DNA from: a virus
Strand: one strand, 5' to 3'
Virus record (IMG/VR): IMGVR_UViG_3300036652_000180
Location: 1-31,948 of that record
DNA length: 31,948 nucleotides
The notes beneath the pieces are model-generated. The model was given only the letters and a program-made list of their open reading frames with translations. It had not been told where the DNA came from and did no database searches. This document shows, in pieces, positions 1 to 7,495 of the stretch. The position numbers and the translations under genes were made by a program. Each line of letters starts with the position of its first letter. Positions within the stretch are counted from its first letter, which is position 1.

Positions 1-100
1 CTCTACGGCAGCTACCTCGCCCCGAAGTTCACCGACATCCCCCTCTCCGGCACGGCTGGCTCCACCCTGCTCACCGACTGCCAACTCGCCATCACGGAGA
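1..100 (+). repeat. 100-bp perfect direct repeat, copy 1
   Basis: Bases 1-100 match 12678-12777 without a mismatch, in the same orientation and reading frame. The match runs to the window edge, so the true repeat may be longer. It breaks off at base 101 (c here, t at 12778). Confidence 0.9.
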
Positions 101-114
101 CGGTCGAGCAGTAG
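1..114 (+). CDS. 3' fragment of a distal-tail-like protein gene (partial)
   Basis: The window opens inside a reading frame that ends at TAG 112-114. The last 38 codons are visible and the 5' part lies off the left edge. The first 100 bases are identical to 12678-12777, inside the complete distal-tail-like gene at 12369-12800. The first 33 residues are therefore the same, with only the extreme C-terminus differing (ETVEQ here, EISYTGGT there). Seen: exact identity up to the window edge and abrupt divergence at base 101. Inferred: either a very recent duplication of a tail gene next to the head genes, or an assembly join at a repeat. Nothing can be said about the missing N-terminus. Confidence 0.6.
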   Translation, partial: LYGSYLAPKFTDIPLSGTAGSTLLTDCQLAITETVEQ

Positions 115-158
115 ACTAGGCCGAGTCCCGCTCGACACAGCAAAGGAACGTCCTGGTC

Positions 159-380
159 ATGGCACTGAGGCACGTATCGGCGGCCGAGATCGACGCGGCT
201 ATCGCTGAAGCTATCGCGCAGGCCGTTGCTGCCATCCCATTCGGCGGCCCCGTCGCGCACGTCACCGCGCCTGACGCCACGGACGGCCCGTCGTCCATCA
301 CCCTCGCCAACGCCAACAAGGTCGCGATCAACGCACTAATAGTGCTGCTTGAGTCGCTTGGCTACCTGATTCCGGCGTAG
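159..380 (+). CDS. small hypothetical phage protein (73 aa)
   Basis: The ATG is preceded by AAAGGA at 142-147, slightly far from the start at 11 bases. The product is 73 residues, Ala-rich and mildly hydrophobic, with a run of helix-forming residues near the N-terminus (about residues 8-30) and a hydrophobic C-terminal stretch around INALIVLLESLGYLIPA. No catalytic motif is visible. Small proteins of this look, with a central PDATD-type loop and a helical C-terminus, occur beside head or fibre genes in actinophages, but that resemblance is from memory only. It sits between the tail-gene fragment and the first head gene, 4 bases upstream of the latter. I do not assign a function. Confidence 0.6.
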   Translation: MALRHVSAAEIDAAIAEAIAQAVAAIPFGGPVAHVTAPDATDGPSSITLANANKVAINALIVLLESLGYLIPA

Positions 381-384
381 TGTC

Positions 385-1884
385 ATGCCTTCAGGAATCT
401 CCCCCGGTGGCCGCCCCATTGACGAGAGCCCGCTCGGCACCGGCAAGAATTGGGTGACCAAGGCTGGCGGGCTGCCCGGATACATCCGAGGCGTGGCCCG
501 AGGCATCGCCAAGAAGCACGGCGGCAAGGTCACGTCGGCCGACATCGCCGAGGCCATCGGCCGTATGAAGGTGTGGGCCGCCGGAGGCGATGGCGTCCAC
601 CCCGCAGTCCAGGCGGCAGCAGCCGCAGCCATCGCTGAGTTCGAGGCAAAGGCCAAGGCCGCGCACTCCCTCTCGAACGTCGGCGGTACTCTGGACTTCT
701 CGCGCAGAGAGGATCTTGAGTTGGCTATCGCAAACTTCGGCGGCAAGAAGGCTGCCCCGTTCGGCTCGAAGCAGTCGGACGCCAAGAAGGTCGCTGCCAA
801 AAATCGCGCCAAGGCGAAGTGGACCAAGGCCAAGGACGACGCCGACGACAAGGCTCACGGCATCAAGGACGGCTCCCCGGCCGACAAGAAGCTCGACGCC
901 AAGCGCGGCGTCAAGGACATGGCGCGCACCGGAGCCGAGGACATCGCGCTCGGCAAGGACGGCGCGAAGTGGAAGCACGGGTACATCCCGGAGAACGCCG
1001 CAGCGGTCGCGCTGAAGGAGCACCGCAAGCCCGGTAGCTCCGGCGCGAGCAAGGGCTCAGCTCAGGTGAAGGCCAACGCGACACGAGTCGCGCGCAAGGC
1101 TGAGCCGCTGAACGTCGCCGTCGCCCAGAAGCCCAAGCGCAGCGTCAAGGTCTCCGGCGACTACCCCGGCCACGGCCCCACCGAGCACAGCAAGGTCAAG
1201 GCTCAGCTCGGCGCGACGCACGCCAAGAAGCCGCAGCACATCTACCTGACCAACGAGCAGCGCAAGAGCCTGTCCGACGTGGCCCTGAAGGAGCACGTCG
1301 CGACGCACACGGCGGCAGCCGAGCGCGCCCGCTCGACGGAGCACACGGCGAATCACAAGAACGAGGCGCTGCTCGCGAAGCGCGAGCTGGCCCGTCGAGC
1401 GGCGGCCAAGAAGCGCGCCGAGAAGCCGAAGCCGTCCGAGGTCGCCAAGGCCGCCGCAGCCCACAAGAAGTCCGGGCTCGGCAAGCTCAGCGACGAGGAA
1501 CTCGGCCAAAAGCTCTTGGACGGCAGCCTGTCTGCCGAGGACCGGCGCGTGCTGACCGGGGAGCAGGCTCGGCGTCTGGCCGAAGGAGAGCAGCGGATTC
1601 GCGCACTCCACGGCGACATCGCCAAGAGCGGCATCGACGTGAAGGCCGTGAAGGGTGAGGACATCGGCCGGTTCTTTTCGATCTTGGAGAAGCACGCGCC
1701 GCCTCAGATCAAGGCCCATCTCGAACGCATCCGCAAGAGCCGGACCAGTCAGTCTCTCAAGCACTCGGTCAACCTCGAAAAGCTGCTTGAGTTCGTGCAG
1801 CACGGCATCGTCGTGACCGTCGTGGCCGCCGCTGTCGGCGGCCCACTTGTCAGCGCGCTCGGACTCAAGGCAGGCGGCGGCTGA
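385..1884 (+). CDS. basic Lys/Ala-rich head-region protein with C-terminal hydrophobic segment (499 aa)
   Basis: The N-terminal 90 residues contain a phage head-region domain recognisable by NWVTKAGGLPGYIRGVARG (about residues 22-40) followed by an Ala-rich helix. The middle 300 residues are very rich in Lys, Ala and Arg and look extended or coiled, as in a DNA-associated or scaffold-like protein. Residues 196-213 carry a module (W-K-HG-Y-I-P then NAAAVALKEH) that recurs at the start of the next gene. Residues about 475-497 are strongly hydrophobic (IVVTVVAAAVGGPLV), which is unusual for a capsid protein and could insert into a membrane. No MuF core is recognised. It precedes the capsid protease gene. 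Possible roles are an internal or ejected head protein or a head-assembly factor. The start has only a weak ribosome site. Confidence 0.75.
   Translation: MPSGISPGGRPIDESPLGTGKNWVTKAGGLPGYIRGVARGIAKKHGGKVTSADIAEAIGRMKVWAAGGDGVHPAVQAAAAAAIAEFEAKAKAAHSLSNVGGTLDFSRREDLELAIANFGGKKAAPFGSKQSDAKKVAAKNRAKAKWTKAKDDADDKAHGIKDGSPADKKLDAKRGVKDMARTGAEDIALGKDGAKWKHGYIPENAAAVALKEHRKPGSSGASKGSAQVKANATRVARKAEPLNVAVAQKPKRSVKVSGDYPGHGPTEHSKVKAQLGATHAKKPQHIYLTNEQRKSLSDVALKEHVATHTAAAERARSTEHTANHKNEALLAKRELARRAAAKKRAEKPKPSEVAKAAAAHKKSGLGKLSDEELGQKLLDGSLSAEDRRVLTGEQARRLAEGEQRIRALHGDIAKSGIDVKAVKGEDIGRFFSILEKHAPPQIKAHLERIRKSRTSQSLKHSVNLEKLLEFVQHGIVVTVVAAAVGGPLVSALGLKAGGG
994..1023 (+). repeat. 30-bp direct repeat (copy 2 at 1928-1957)
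   Basis: The 30 bases coding NAAAVALKEH are identical in the 385-1884 gene (994-1023) and near the start of the 1886-2761 gene (1928-1957). Flanking codons for W, HG and P are similar but not identical. Confidence 0.9.
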
Positions 1885-1885
1885 C

Positions 1886-2761
1886 ATGGCCGAAGGTGCC
1901 CGCTGGCATCACGGGTGGGTGCCTGCAAACGCCGCAGCGGTCGCGCTGAAGGAGCACAAGCTCCCCGAGATCCACAAGAGCGACCTCTCGTCCGGCGACG
2001 CCCGGCGCTCGCGCGCTGTGTCGAGCGCCGAGTTCCAGCGAGTCGCGCGGCGTGGCGCGGCCAAGTACAAGCTCCGCTCGGGGCAGTCGAGCCCGCACGC
2101 GCTCAAGGGTGACAAGCTGAACGCGCTCATCGACCGCGCTCACACCGAGGCGATGAAGCCGTGGGGAGGTCTCACGACCGACTCGCACACCGGCAAGGAT
2201 CTCCCCGGCAACGCCGACAAGTACGCGCTCACGGCGCGCGCTCCGGGCATGGACACAGTGAGCGTGCCCGAGGGTGCCTCGAAGGCCGAGTTTGCGAAGG
2301 CTATGCGCCAAGCGGTGCAAAAGTACGGCCCGATCCTCGACCGTAAGGGTCACTCGCTCGGCGTGTTCCATGACAACGACAAGGGCACCATCGACATCGA
2401 CCCGGTGCTGATCGCGGACAACCTCAAGGACGCCGAGGACATCGGAGCGTTTACACACGCTGTCGGCGGCGCGTACCATTTCAAGAGCGGTGACGGGTTC
2501 TGGCCCCCGCACGTGAAGGAGACCGTCAGCATGGCGAAGGCGACGCACAAGCTCGTGGACCTCGCGGTGCTCACCGCAGCCCGGCGCAAGGAGATCCCCG
2601 CGCGGCTCTTCGCGCTCCCGCCGGACGGCTACCCGATCCCTGACCGCGCGCACGCGCTGGCCGCGCTCTCGTTGGTCTCCCAGCACGGCACGCCGCAGCA
2701 GCAGGCCATCGTGAGGGCCGCAGTGCGGAAGCACTACCCGGACATCAAGGTATCCTCGTGA
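1886..2761 (+). CDS. head-region protein with repeated HG-P-NAAAVALKEH module (291 aa)
   Basis: The ATG at 1886, one base after the previous stop, is preferred over an in-frame TTG at 1847 inside the upstream gene. Residues 7-24 repeat the module of the upstream protein. A central part (HSLGVFHDNDKGTIDIDPV onward, then FTHAVGGAYHF) looks like a folded alpha/beta domain that I cannot name. The last 45 residues (YPIPDRAHALAALS, then QHGTPQQQAIVRAAVRKHYP) match a short helical domain common in actinophage head-region proteins, here by recall. The stop overlaps the protease start as GTGA. The setting suggests a minor head or capsid-assembly protein. No enzyme motif is evident. Confidence 0.75.
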   Translation: MAEGARWHHGWVPANAAAVALKEHKLPEIHKSDLSSGDARRSRAVSSAEFQRVARRGAAKYKLRSGQSSPHALKGDKLNALIDRAHTEAMKPWGGLTTDSHTGKDLPGNADKYALTARAPGMDTVSVPEGASKAEFAKAMRQAVQKYGPILDRKGHSLGVFHDNDKGTIDIDPVLIADNLKDAEDIGAFTHAVGGAYHFKSGDGFWPPHVKETVSMAKATHKLVDLAVLTAARRKEIPARLFALPPDGYPIPDRAHALAALSLVSQHGTPQQQAIVRAAVRKHYPDIKVSS

Positions 2762-3909
2762 CCATGACCGAATCCCGGACGATTGTCGCCCCCACCGTCG
2801 TCAGTGACTTCGCGAAGGCAGGCCCCCTGGCCTACTGGAAGCAGGTGCTCCCGCAGCGCCAGGTCCACTACACGACCAAGAGCGGCAAGCGCGCCGTCCT
2901 GAACTTCGATCAGAAGTACCTCACCGACCTCGCCAACGCCTTCCACCAAAAGGTGCTCGACCAGACCCCGTTCCTGCTCGCCAACGCCGACAACGCGCAC
3001 ACAATGGACCCCGAGCGATTCAGGGGTCAGGTGGTCGATATGCGGCTGGCGCGCGAGGGTGAACCGCTTGGCCTGTATGCGAAAATCGCCTTCCCGAGCG
3101 AGGCCGCCGCGCAGGCCGTCCTCACCAACCCGAACCTCGGCGTCAGTGCCCGTATCCGTGAAGGCGTCGATACGCCGGACGGGTCCGTCGTGCCGCGCGC
3201 TATGATTCACGTGTTGGGAACGCTCGACCCGCAAGTGACGGGAATGGCACCGTGGGTGCCTGCCGTAGACTTGAGCTTCGACCCGAACGACATGATTCTG
3301 GACCTGAGTGGAGCAACCGTGGCTGAGAACGAGCTGCCCGGCGCAGAGGCGTCGGCGGAAGAGATCGACGCTCTGACCGAAGAGCAGCTCGATCAGTGGA
3401 TCGAGCAGTACGCCCCCGAGCTGCTGACCGCAGACCCCGAAGAGGTCGTGGACGAGCACGAGGACCCCGAGCACAGCGAGAGCCCCGAGAGCCCCGAGGG
3501 TTCTCACGAGAAGGAATTGGAGCCTGCATTGAGCGCCAAGGCACAGCAAGACATCGAGTTGGCGACTCAGCGGGCAACCGCCGCTGAAGAGCGCGCCAAC
3601 GAGGCCCTCCGGCAGATGGCCGAGGCCAAGTGGGAGACGTTCCAGAGCAAGCAGCTCGACCTCGGCGTCGAGCCCTGGGTGCTCGACCTCGCCAAGCCCG
3701 TCCTGAACCGGCCGGAGAGCATGACCATCGACCTCTCGAACGAGGGCGGCGAAAGCCTCGACGTGGGCTCCATCGTGCGGAAGCTCGTGGAGGGCTACAA
3801 GGGCACCGTGGATCTCTCGAAGGAGCAGGGCCACTCCGGCGTTACCGTCAAGGAAGGCGACCCCGACGCCGAGATGATGGCGATGTGGGACGCTCAGTTC
3901 GAGAACTGA
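2758..3909 (+). CDS. capsid maturation protease fused to scaffold (383 aa)
   Basis: This protein would process the procapsid and guide shell assembly. The N-terminal 180 residues match the Mu-I/U35-type serine protease pattern. They carry the block NADNAHTMDPERFRG with His81, then LYAKI, then NLGVSARI with Ser130, the likely catalytic His and Ser. From about residue 195 the chain becomes very acidic, then forms a charged helix or coiled coil (about 255-300), and ends in a short acidic tail. That is the usual scaffold half of protease-scaffold fusions. GTG at 2758 overlaps the upstream stop, and ATG at 2764 is an alternative two codons in. It is followed by a decoration-like gene and the major capsid gene, the standard order. 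The fold is confident; the exact catalytic residues are inferred. Confidence 0.88.
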   Translation: MTMTESRTIVAPTVVSDFAKAGPLAYWKQVLPQRQVHYTTKSGKRAVLNFDQKYLTDLANAFHQKVLDQTPFLLANADNAHTMDPERFRGQVVDMRLAREGEPLGLYAKIAFPSEAAAQAVLTNPNLGVSARIREGVDTPDGSVVPRAMIHVLGTLDPQVTGMAPWVPAVDLSFDPNDMILDLSGATVAENELPGAEASAEEIDALTEEQLDQWIEQYAPELLTADPEEVVDEHEDPEHSESPESPEGSHEKELEPALSAKAQQDIELATQRATAAEERANEALRQMAEAKWETFQSKQLDLGVEPWVLDLAKPVLNRPESMTIDLSNEGGESLDVGSIVRKLVEGYKGTVDLSKEQGHSGVTVKEGDPDAEMMAMWDAQFEN

Positions 3910-3953
3910 TCCGCTAGACTCAAGCACAACGACGAGACAAGGACAAGACAGAC

Positions 3954-4427
3954 ATGGCAGCCATCACGCGGCACTCAAGCGGTGACGCCGAGACCTACGA
4001 GGCCGTGGACGCGAACCTCGCGGCCGGTGTCCTCGTCATCCCATCGACTACGGCTACCAACTCGGGCCTTCAGGGTGTGAAGGTCGCGGGCGACGCGGCC
4101 CCCAACGTCCTCGGCGTCTCGATGCGCTCGGCCGTCACGTTCGCCAATCAGGCGGCGGCAGAGGTCGGCACCGGCTCGGACGGCTATCCGTTCGTGGACG
4201 TTGCTGTGCCGGACGCCACCCTGGCGGTCGAGAACCACGGCATCTTCCCGCTGACCTACACGGCCGTCGCCGTGGCCTACGGTGCCCGCCTTTGCGCGGC
4301 TGCCTCCGGCGGGGTCCGCGCGTGGGTGTCCGGCACCGACTTGGCTGACGCCATCGTCGGTTGGTGCGCCGAGCCGGGTGGAGTTTCCAGCTCCGGCGGC
4401 GTCGCCCTCGTCCGGCTGAACGTCTGA
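3954..4427 (+). CDS. head decoration-like protein (157 aa)
   Basis: The protein is small, Ala/Val/Gly-rich and almost certainly beta-rich. It starts with ITRHSSGDAETYEAVDANL and contains GVLVIPSTTATNSG, GVKVAGDAAPNVLGVSM and ALVRLNV segments. This resembles DUF2190-type or other capsid-stabilising decoration proteins, which bind the outside of the mature shell. Its place between the protease/scaffold and the major capsid gene is where such proteins usually lie. No signal peptide, membrane segment or catalytic motif is seen. The preceding 44-base gap has an A/G-rich leader with only a weak ribosome site. The family call rests on size, composition and position. Confidence 0.75.
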   Translation: MAAITRHSSGDAETYEAVDANLAAGVLVIPSTTATNSGLQGVKVAGDAAPNVLGVSMRSAVTFANQAAAEVGTGSDGYPFVDVAVPDATLAVENHGIFPLTYTAVAVAYGARLCAAASGGVRAWVSGTDLADAIVGWCAEPGGVSSSGGVALVRLNV

Positions 4428-4469
4428 TCCGCAACAACCAAGACCGAGTAGAGGAAAGGTAACGCCGAG

Positions 4470-5486
4470 ATGGCAACCAACATCATCAGCGTGCAGGACG
4501 GCCCCCGGCTTACCGTGAGCATGATGCTCAAGAGCCCCACGCTGATCCCGCGACGCATCTTGCGGAACATCGACCAGATGTTCCTGGTGCAGGACGTTCT
4601 CCGCAAGGCGAGCGACGCGCCGTCCGGCTCGGTGATCTACTTCGAGAGCACCCCGTTGTTCTCCGAGGACGACCCGGCGATCCTGGACGAGTTCGGCGAG
4701 ATCCCCGTCACGAACGGCTCGCTCGGCACCCCCATGATGGTCCGCACCGTCCGACGCGCGCTTGGCCTCCGGGTCAGCAAGCAGATGATTACGCGGAACT
4801 CCGTGGACGCCGTGCAGTTGCAGATCGACCAGATCCGCAACACGATGGTCCGCGCGTGGGAGGACGCCTTCTTCTCGGCCCTGGTCGCGAACGCCAAGGT
4901 CCAGGTCCTCACGACCGACGCGGCCTGGGGTGCCTCCGGCAGCCACATCCGCAAGGACGTGAACGGCGCGAAGTACCTCGTCAAGAACGCGGCTGCTGAC
5001 GCCGCCGGGAAGCAGAAGTTCGGCTTCGTCGCCGACACGCTCATCATCTCCACGGAGACTGAGACCGACTTCCTCGACAGCGACGAGGTTTCGACCCCGT
5101 ACGTCGGCAACATCGCGGACAAGAACCTCAAGTACACCGGCCTCCTGCCCAACAAGTTCCTCGGGCTCGATGTCATGGTGTCCTGGCGGATGAGCGTTTA
5201 CGCTCCCTCGGCCGCGCTGGTCTGTCAGCGGAAGATCATCGGCGGTCTGTCCGACGAGCGCCCGCTTCAGTCCACTCCGATGTACGGCGAGGGCAACGGC
5301 CCGAACGGCGGCCCGCGTGAGGCGTTCCGCTGTGACGTGACCCGCCAGTCCGCGATCTTCGTGGACCAGCCCCTCGCGGCTTGCTTCATCGCAGGTGTCA
5401 ACGGTGGCTCCGGCAACTTCGGCTCGAACGCCATCGCCTACAGCGCGGGCTCGGCCGAGACCTACCCGGTCAACGCCAACGCCTGA
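4470..5486 (+). CDS. major capsid protein (338 aa)
   Basis: This is the shell-forming protein. Evidence is its position after the protease/scaffold and decoration genes, its size, and sequence blocks typical of actinophage capsid proteins of the HK97-like or E-like group: MLKSPTLIPRRILR near the N-terminus, then GSVIYFESTPLFSEDDPAILDEFGEIP (quoted in part), then LGLRVSKQMITRNSVD and a helix with RNTMVRAWEDAFFSAL. The C-terminal third has the compact beta segments expected of the axial domain. The upstream leader has AGGAAAGG at 4453-4460. A strong terminator follows within 20 bases of the stop, matching the need to transcribe this gene heavily and separately. No N-terminal scaffold domain is fused to it. 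Confidence 0.9.
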   Translation: MATNIISVQDGPRLTVSMMLKSPTLIPRRILRNIDQMFLVQDVLRKASDAPSGSVIYFESTPLFSEDDPAILDEFGEIPVTNGSLGTPMMVRTVRRALGLRVSKQMITRNSVDAVQLQIDQIRNTMVRAWEDAFFSALVANAKVQVLTTDAAWGASGSHIRKDVNGAKYLVKNAAADAAGKQKFGFVADTLIISTETETDFLDSDEVSTPYVGNIADKNLKYTGLLPNKFLGLDVMVSWRMSVYAPSAALVCQRKIIGGLSDERPLQSTPMYGEGNGPNGGPREAFRCDVTRQSAIFVDQPLAACFIAGVNGGSGNFGSNAIAYSAGSAETYPVNANA

Positions 5487-5498
5487 TAGCTAGGCCCT

Positions 5499-5541
5499 GA
5501 AAGGCCCCGGTAGCGTATGATCTACGCTACCGGGGTCTTTC
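5499..5541 (+). terminator. strong intrinsic terminator after the capsid gene
   Basis: Arms 5505-5517 (CCCCGGTAGCGTA) and 5523-5535 are perfectly complementary over 13 bases around a 5-base loop. Pairing extends outward through one G-U and five more pairs (GAAAG against TCTTTC), giving about 19 pairs. A T-rich tail overlaps the 3' arm. The A-tract/T-tract symmetry would allow termination in both directions. Confidence 0.9.
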
Positions 5542-5575
5542 CGTTTGACCCCTTCCACACAAGGAGCACCACGAG

Positions 5576-5977
5576 ATGCCCACTTCCACGACCAAGACCG
5601 CGCCTCCGGCTCAGGCCGACGAGGGTGCCAAGGCGGCCAACCCGGACGCCGACCTCAAGGAGTACGTTGTCACTGGTCACGCGATCACGTACCGCACCGG
5701 CAAGGGACGCGGCGACGTGGCCCGGTTCATGCGCGGCGCGCGCCTGATCCTGCACTCGACCGAGCAGCGTGTGAAGGAACTCGTCCAGTGCGGCTCGATT
5801 GCGCTCCACGAGCCCGGCAAGAAGCACATCGCGGTCACGGCCGCGTCGGTGTTCCGCAAGCTCGGCGCTGGCGACGACCCGGCCCATCCGCCGGTCCAGG
5901 ACGTGCTGCCCGTCAAGGCGCGCACGGCCAAGGCAGTGACCCCCTCGACGGCAGACAGCACGCCTGACGACGAGTGA
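5576..5977 (+). CDS. hypothetical head-tail region protein (133 aa)
   Basis: The ATG has a clear AAGGAG at 5561-5566. The first 25 residues are Thr/Ala/Pro-rich and probably disordered. A folded core (about 27-100) runs from DLKEYVVTGHAITYRTGKGRG to VTAASVFRKLG. The tail is again disordered and ends in acidic residues (DSTPDDE). The core looks like a small alpha/beta adaptor with two basic patches, and I do not recognise the family. It is the first gene after the capsid terminator and directly precedes the tRNA and the connector gene, so a role at the head-tail junction is plausible but unproven. Confidence 0.75.
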   Translation: MPTSTTKTAPPAQADEGAKAANPDADLKEYVVTGHAITYRTGKGRGDVARFMRGARLILHSTEQRVKELVQCGSIALHEPGKKHIAVTAASVFRKLGAGDDPAHPPVQDVLPVKARTAKAVTPSTADSTPDDE

Positions 5978-5984
5978 GCAAGGC

Positions 5985-6059
5985 GGCGGGGTAGAGCAGC
6001 TCGGAGTGCTCGCCAGTTTCATACTCTGGAAGTCGCAGGTTCAAATCCTGCCCCCGCCT
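5985..6059 (+). tRNA. tRNA with CAT anticodon (Met-type), CCA not encoded
   Basis: A full cloverleaf can be drawn. The acceptor stem 5985-5991/6052-6058 has seven perfect G-C pairs. The D stem GAGC/GCTC is at 5994-5997/6008-6011. The anticodon stem is 6013-6017/6025-6029, with a T-T mismatch next to the loop. The anticodon CAT is at 6020-6022, preceded by T33 and followed by A37. The T stem GCAGG/CCTGC is at 6035-6039/6047-6051 with loop TTCAAAT. The discriminator is T6059. Position 1:72 is a G-C pair and the anticodon stem lacks the three G-C pairs of initiators, so it should act in elongation (Met) or, if modified at C34, as Ile. The D and T arms look initiator-like. It lies between two head genes, probably in the same transcript. 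Confidence 0.88.
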
Positions 6060-6072
6060 CAAAGGAGACACG

Positions 6073-6627
6073 ATGGCTTACAGCACGCCCGCGATGGTTC
6101 GTAACGCCGTCAACCCGACCGGCGACGGCTCGCAGCCGAGCCCGGCCAACACCCGGACGGCGGCCGATCTCTCGGACGCCGAGCTGGCCGACTTCATCGC
6201 TGAGGCCGACGCGCAGATCGACGCCTACATCGGCGGGTACTACGCCGTGCCAGTGGCCCCCGTCGCGTCCGGGGATGTCCTCGGCGACGGCGCGGCGGTC
6301 GGCGCGATCCCGCACCCCATCGACTACTGGTCCCGCAACCTCGCGCTCTACTTCGCCACGCTGGCGATCCGCAAGTCACAGGACTTCGCCGACACCGACC
6401 CGGTGGCCCGGCGCTACAACGGCACCATCAGCGCGCTCAAGCAAATCGCCGCCGGTCAACTCCGGCTCTCTCTGCCGGACAACACGTCGGGAGCGGCTGG
6501 CGCTGGCGTGGGCAGCGCGCTCAATCCGACGTACTCCGGCAACCTCTTTGATGCCAGGGATTTCAACCTCCACCCGATCAACGAGGTCTGGCCTCTGTGG
6601 CCCGATAACCCCGGACGGCCCTGGTGA
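6073..6627 (+). CDS. head-tail connector, DUF1320-like (184 aa)
   Basis: The protein would sit at the head-tail interface under the portal. The pattern is that of DUF1320/Mu gp36-like connectors: an N-terminal helix with a start like YSTPAMVRNAV, an acidic ADLSDAELADFIAEADAQID helix, the hallmark Y-I-G-G-Y-Y turn, a YWSRNLALYFATLAIR helix, and a later helix RYNGTISALKQIAAGQL. The C-terminal 40 residues (NPTYSGNLFDARDF onward) are an extended tail. AAAGGAG at 6061-6067 is a strong ribosome site that begins immediately after the tRNA 3' end. The stop overlaps the next gene as GTGA. The family call is fairly confident. Confidence 0.85.
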   Translation: MAYSTPAMVRNAVNPTGDGSQPSPANTRTAADLSDAELADFIAEADAQIDAYIGGYYAVPVAPVASGDVLGDGAAVGAIPHPIDYWSRNLALYFATLAIRKSQDFADTDPVARRYNGTISALKQIAAGQLRLSLPDNTSGAAGAGVGSALNPTYSGNLFDARDFNLHPINEVWPLWPDNPGRPW

Positions 6628-7061
6628 GCCGGGGCACGTTCGGCGAGCGGATTCAAGAGCTGATCGAGCAGGTCGGCCACGGCCACCTGAAGGGCACCGT
6701 CGAGGTAGATCAGGTGTACGCCCACTACCAGCACGAGAACCCGCAGTTCGAGCACCCGCGCGGCGGCAAGGCGTTCTACCTCCGCGACCCGCTCTTTGCC
6801 AACGCCGACAGGTACATGGTGAAGCTCGCCGAGAAGGCGATCACGCGCACCGGCTCCGAGCTGAAGGACGGCATGGTCGAGAACATGGAGGACCTCTCGG
6901 GCAGGGTGCGCGACGAGGCCCCCATCGAGTTCGGCAACCTCAAGGAATCCGGCCACCCGAAGGTCAAGAGCGACGGCGTTACGGTCTACGACCGGCCGCC
7001 GGTTTCGCCGCGCCTGACCGAGGCCGAGATCCGAGCCCTGCAACGCGGGAGCGGACAGTGA
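6624..7061 (+). CDS. head-tail/tail completion protein (145 aa)
   Basis: The start is a GTG overlapping the previous stop. The best recognisable block is VYAHYQHENPQFEHPRGGKA followed by FYLRDPLF, characteristic of a neck or minor-capsid family common in actinophages. A central helix has paired Lys and Glu (ADRYMVKLAEKAITRTGSELK). The C-terminus includes an ESGHPKVKSDGVTVYDRPP strand pair, resembling HK97 gp10-type completion proteins that bind antibodies of gut phages less than tail rings, so the fold is inferred. Length and place between the connector and the tail terminator suit a role in closing the head or joining it to the tail. Confidence 0.75.
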   Translation: MSRGTFGERIQELIEQVGHGHLKGTVEVDQVYAHYQHENPQFEHPRGGKAFYLRDPLFANADRYMVKLAEKAITRTGSELKDGMVENMEDLSGRVRDEAPIEFGNLKESGHPKVKSDGVTVYDRPPVSPRLTEAEIRALQRGSGQ

Positions 7062-7495
7062 ACTTCAGCGACGTGGAGACGTTCGTCCACGACGGCTACG
7101 TGGCGCTTGGCTATGACGCGAACTCGGCCACCTTCCCGGTGCTCGATCCCGGCCCGGCGACCGACGCCAACCTCCAAAAGCTCTCGCCCGGCCGGGTCAT
7201 CTTCCTGACGCTCGGCGGCGGCGCGGGGGTCACGAGCGAGGACTTATTCGACCGGCCGTTCATCACCTGCCGGGTGATCGGCGACCAAGGCGACTACGCC
7301 GACGCCGAGACGCTGGCCCAGCAGCTCGACCACATGTTCCTCGCAGTGAATCAGGTCGCCAACCGGCAGATCGGCACGGCCCGCGTCCTGTACGTGGCGC
7401 GCGCCGGAGGCGGCCCGGTACTCTTGGAGAAGGACAGCGCCGACCGCTACCACTTCACAGTCACGTACATCACGGAAACGGGGACAGGACTTTGA
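7058..7495 (+). CDS. tail terminator-like protein (145 aa)
   Basis: GTG at 7058 overlaps the TGA of the upstream gene. The true gene is this 438-base segment, not the longer frame that opens upstream. The protein begins with a helix (FSDVETFVHDGY), has a beta region with LSPGRVIFLTLGGGAG, then FDRPFITCRVIGDQGDYADAETLAQQLD, and ends with beta strands RYHFTVTYITETGTGL. This alternation, the length and the order match the lambda gpU-like tail terminator family, a hexameric ring that stops tube growth. It precedes the tail tube gene by one small gene. No enzyme motif is visible. Confidence 0.75.
   Translation: MNFSDVETFVHDGYVALGYDANSATFPVLDPGPATDANLQKLSPGRVIFLTLGGGAGVTSEDLFDRPFITCRVIGDQGDYADAETLAQQLDHMFLAVNQVANRQIGTARVLYVARAGGGPVLLEKDSADRYHFTVTYITETGTGL

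Noticed and set aside
5545-5967. Arg-rich frame overlapping the 5576-5977 gene
   Set aside because: It is a shifted-frame shadow with biased composition. The 5576 frame has a clear ribosome site and a balanced protein.
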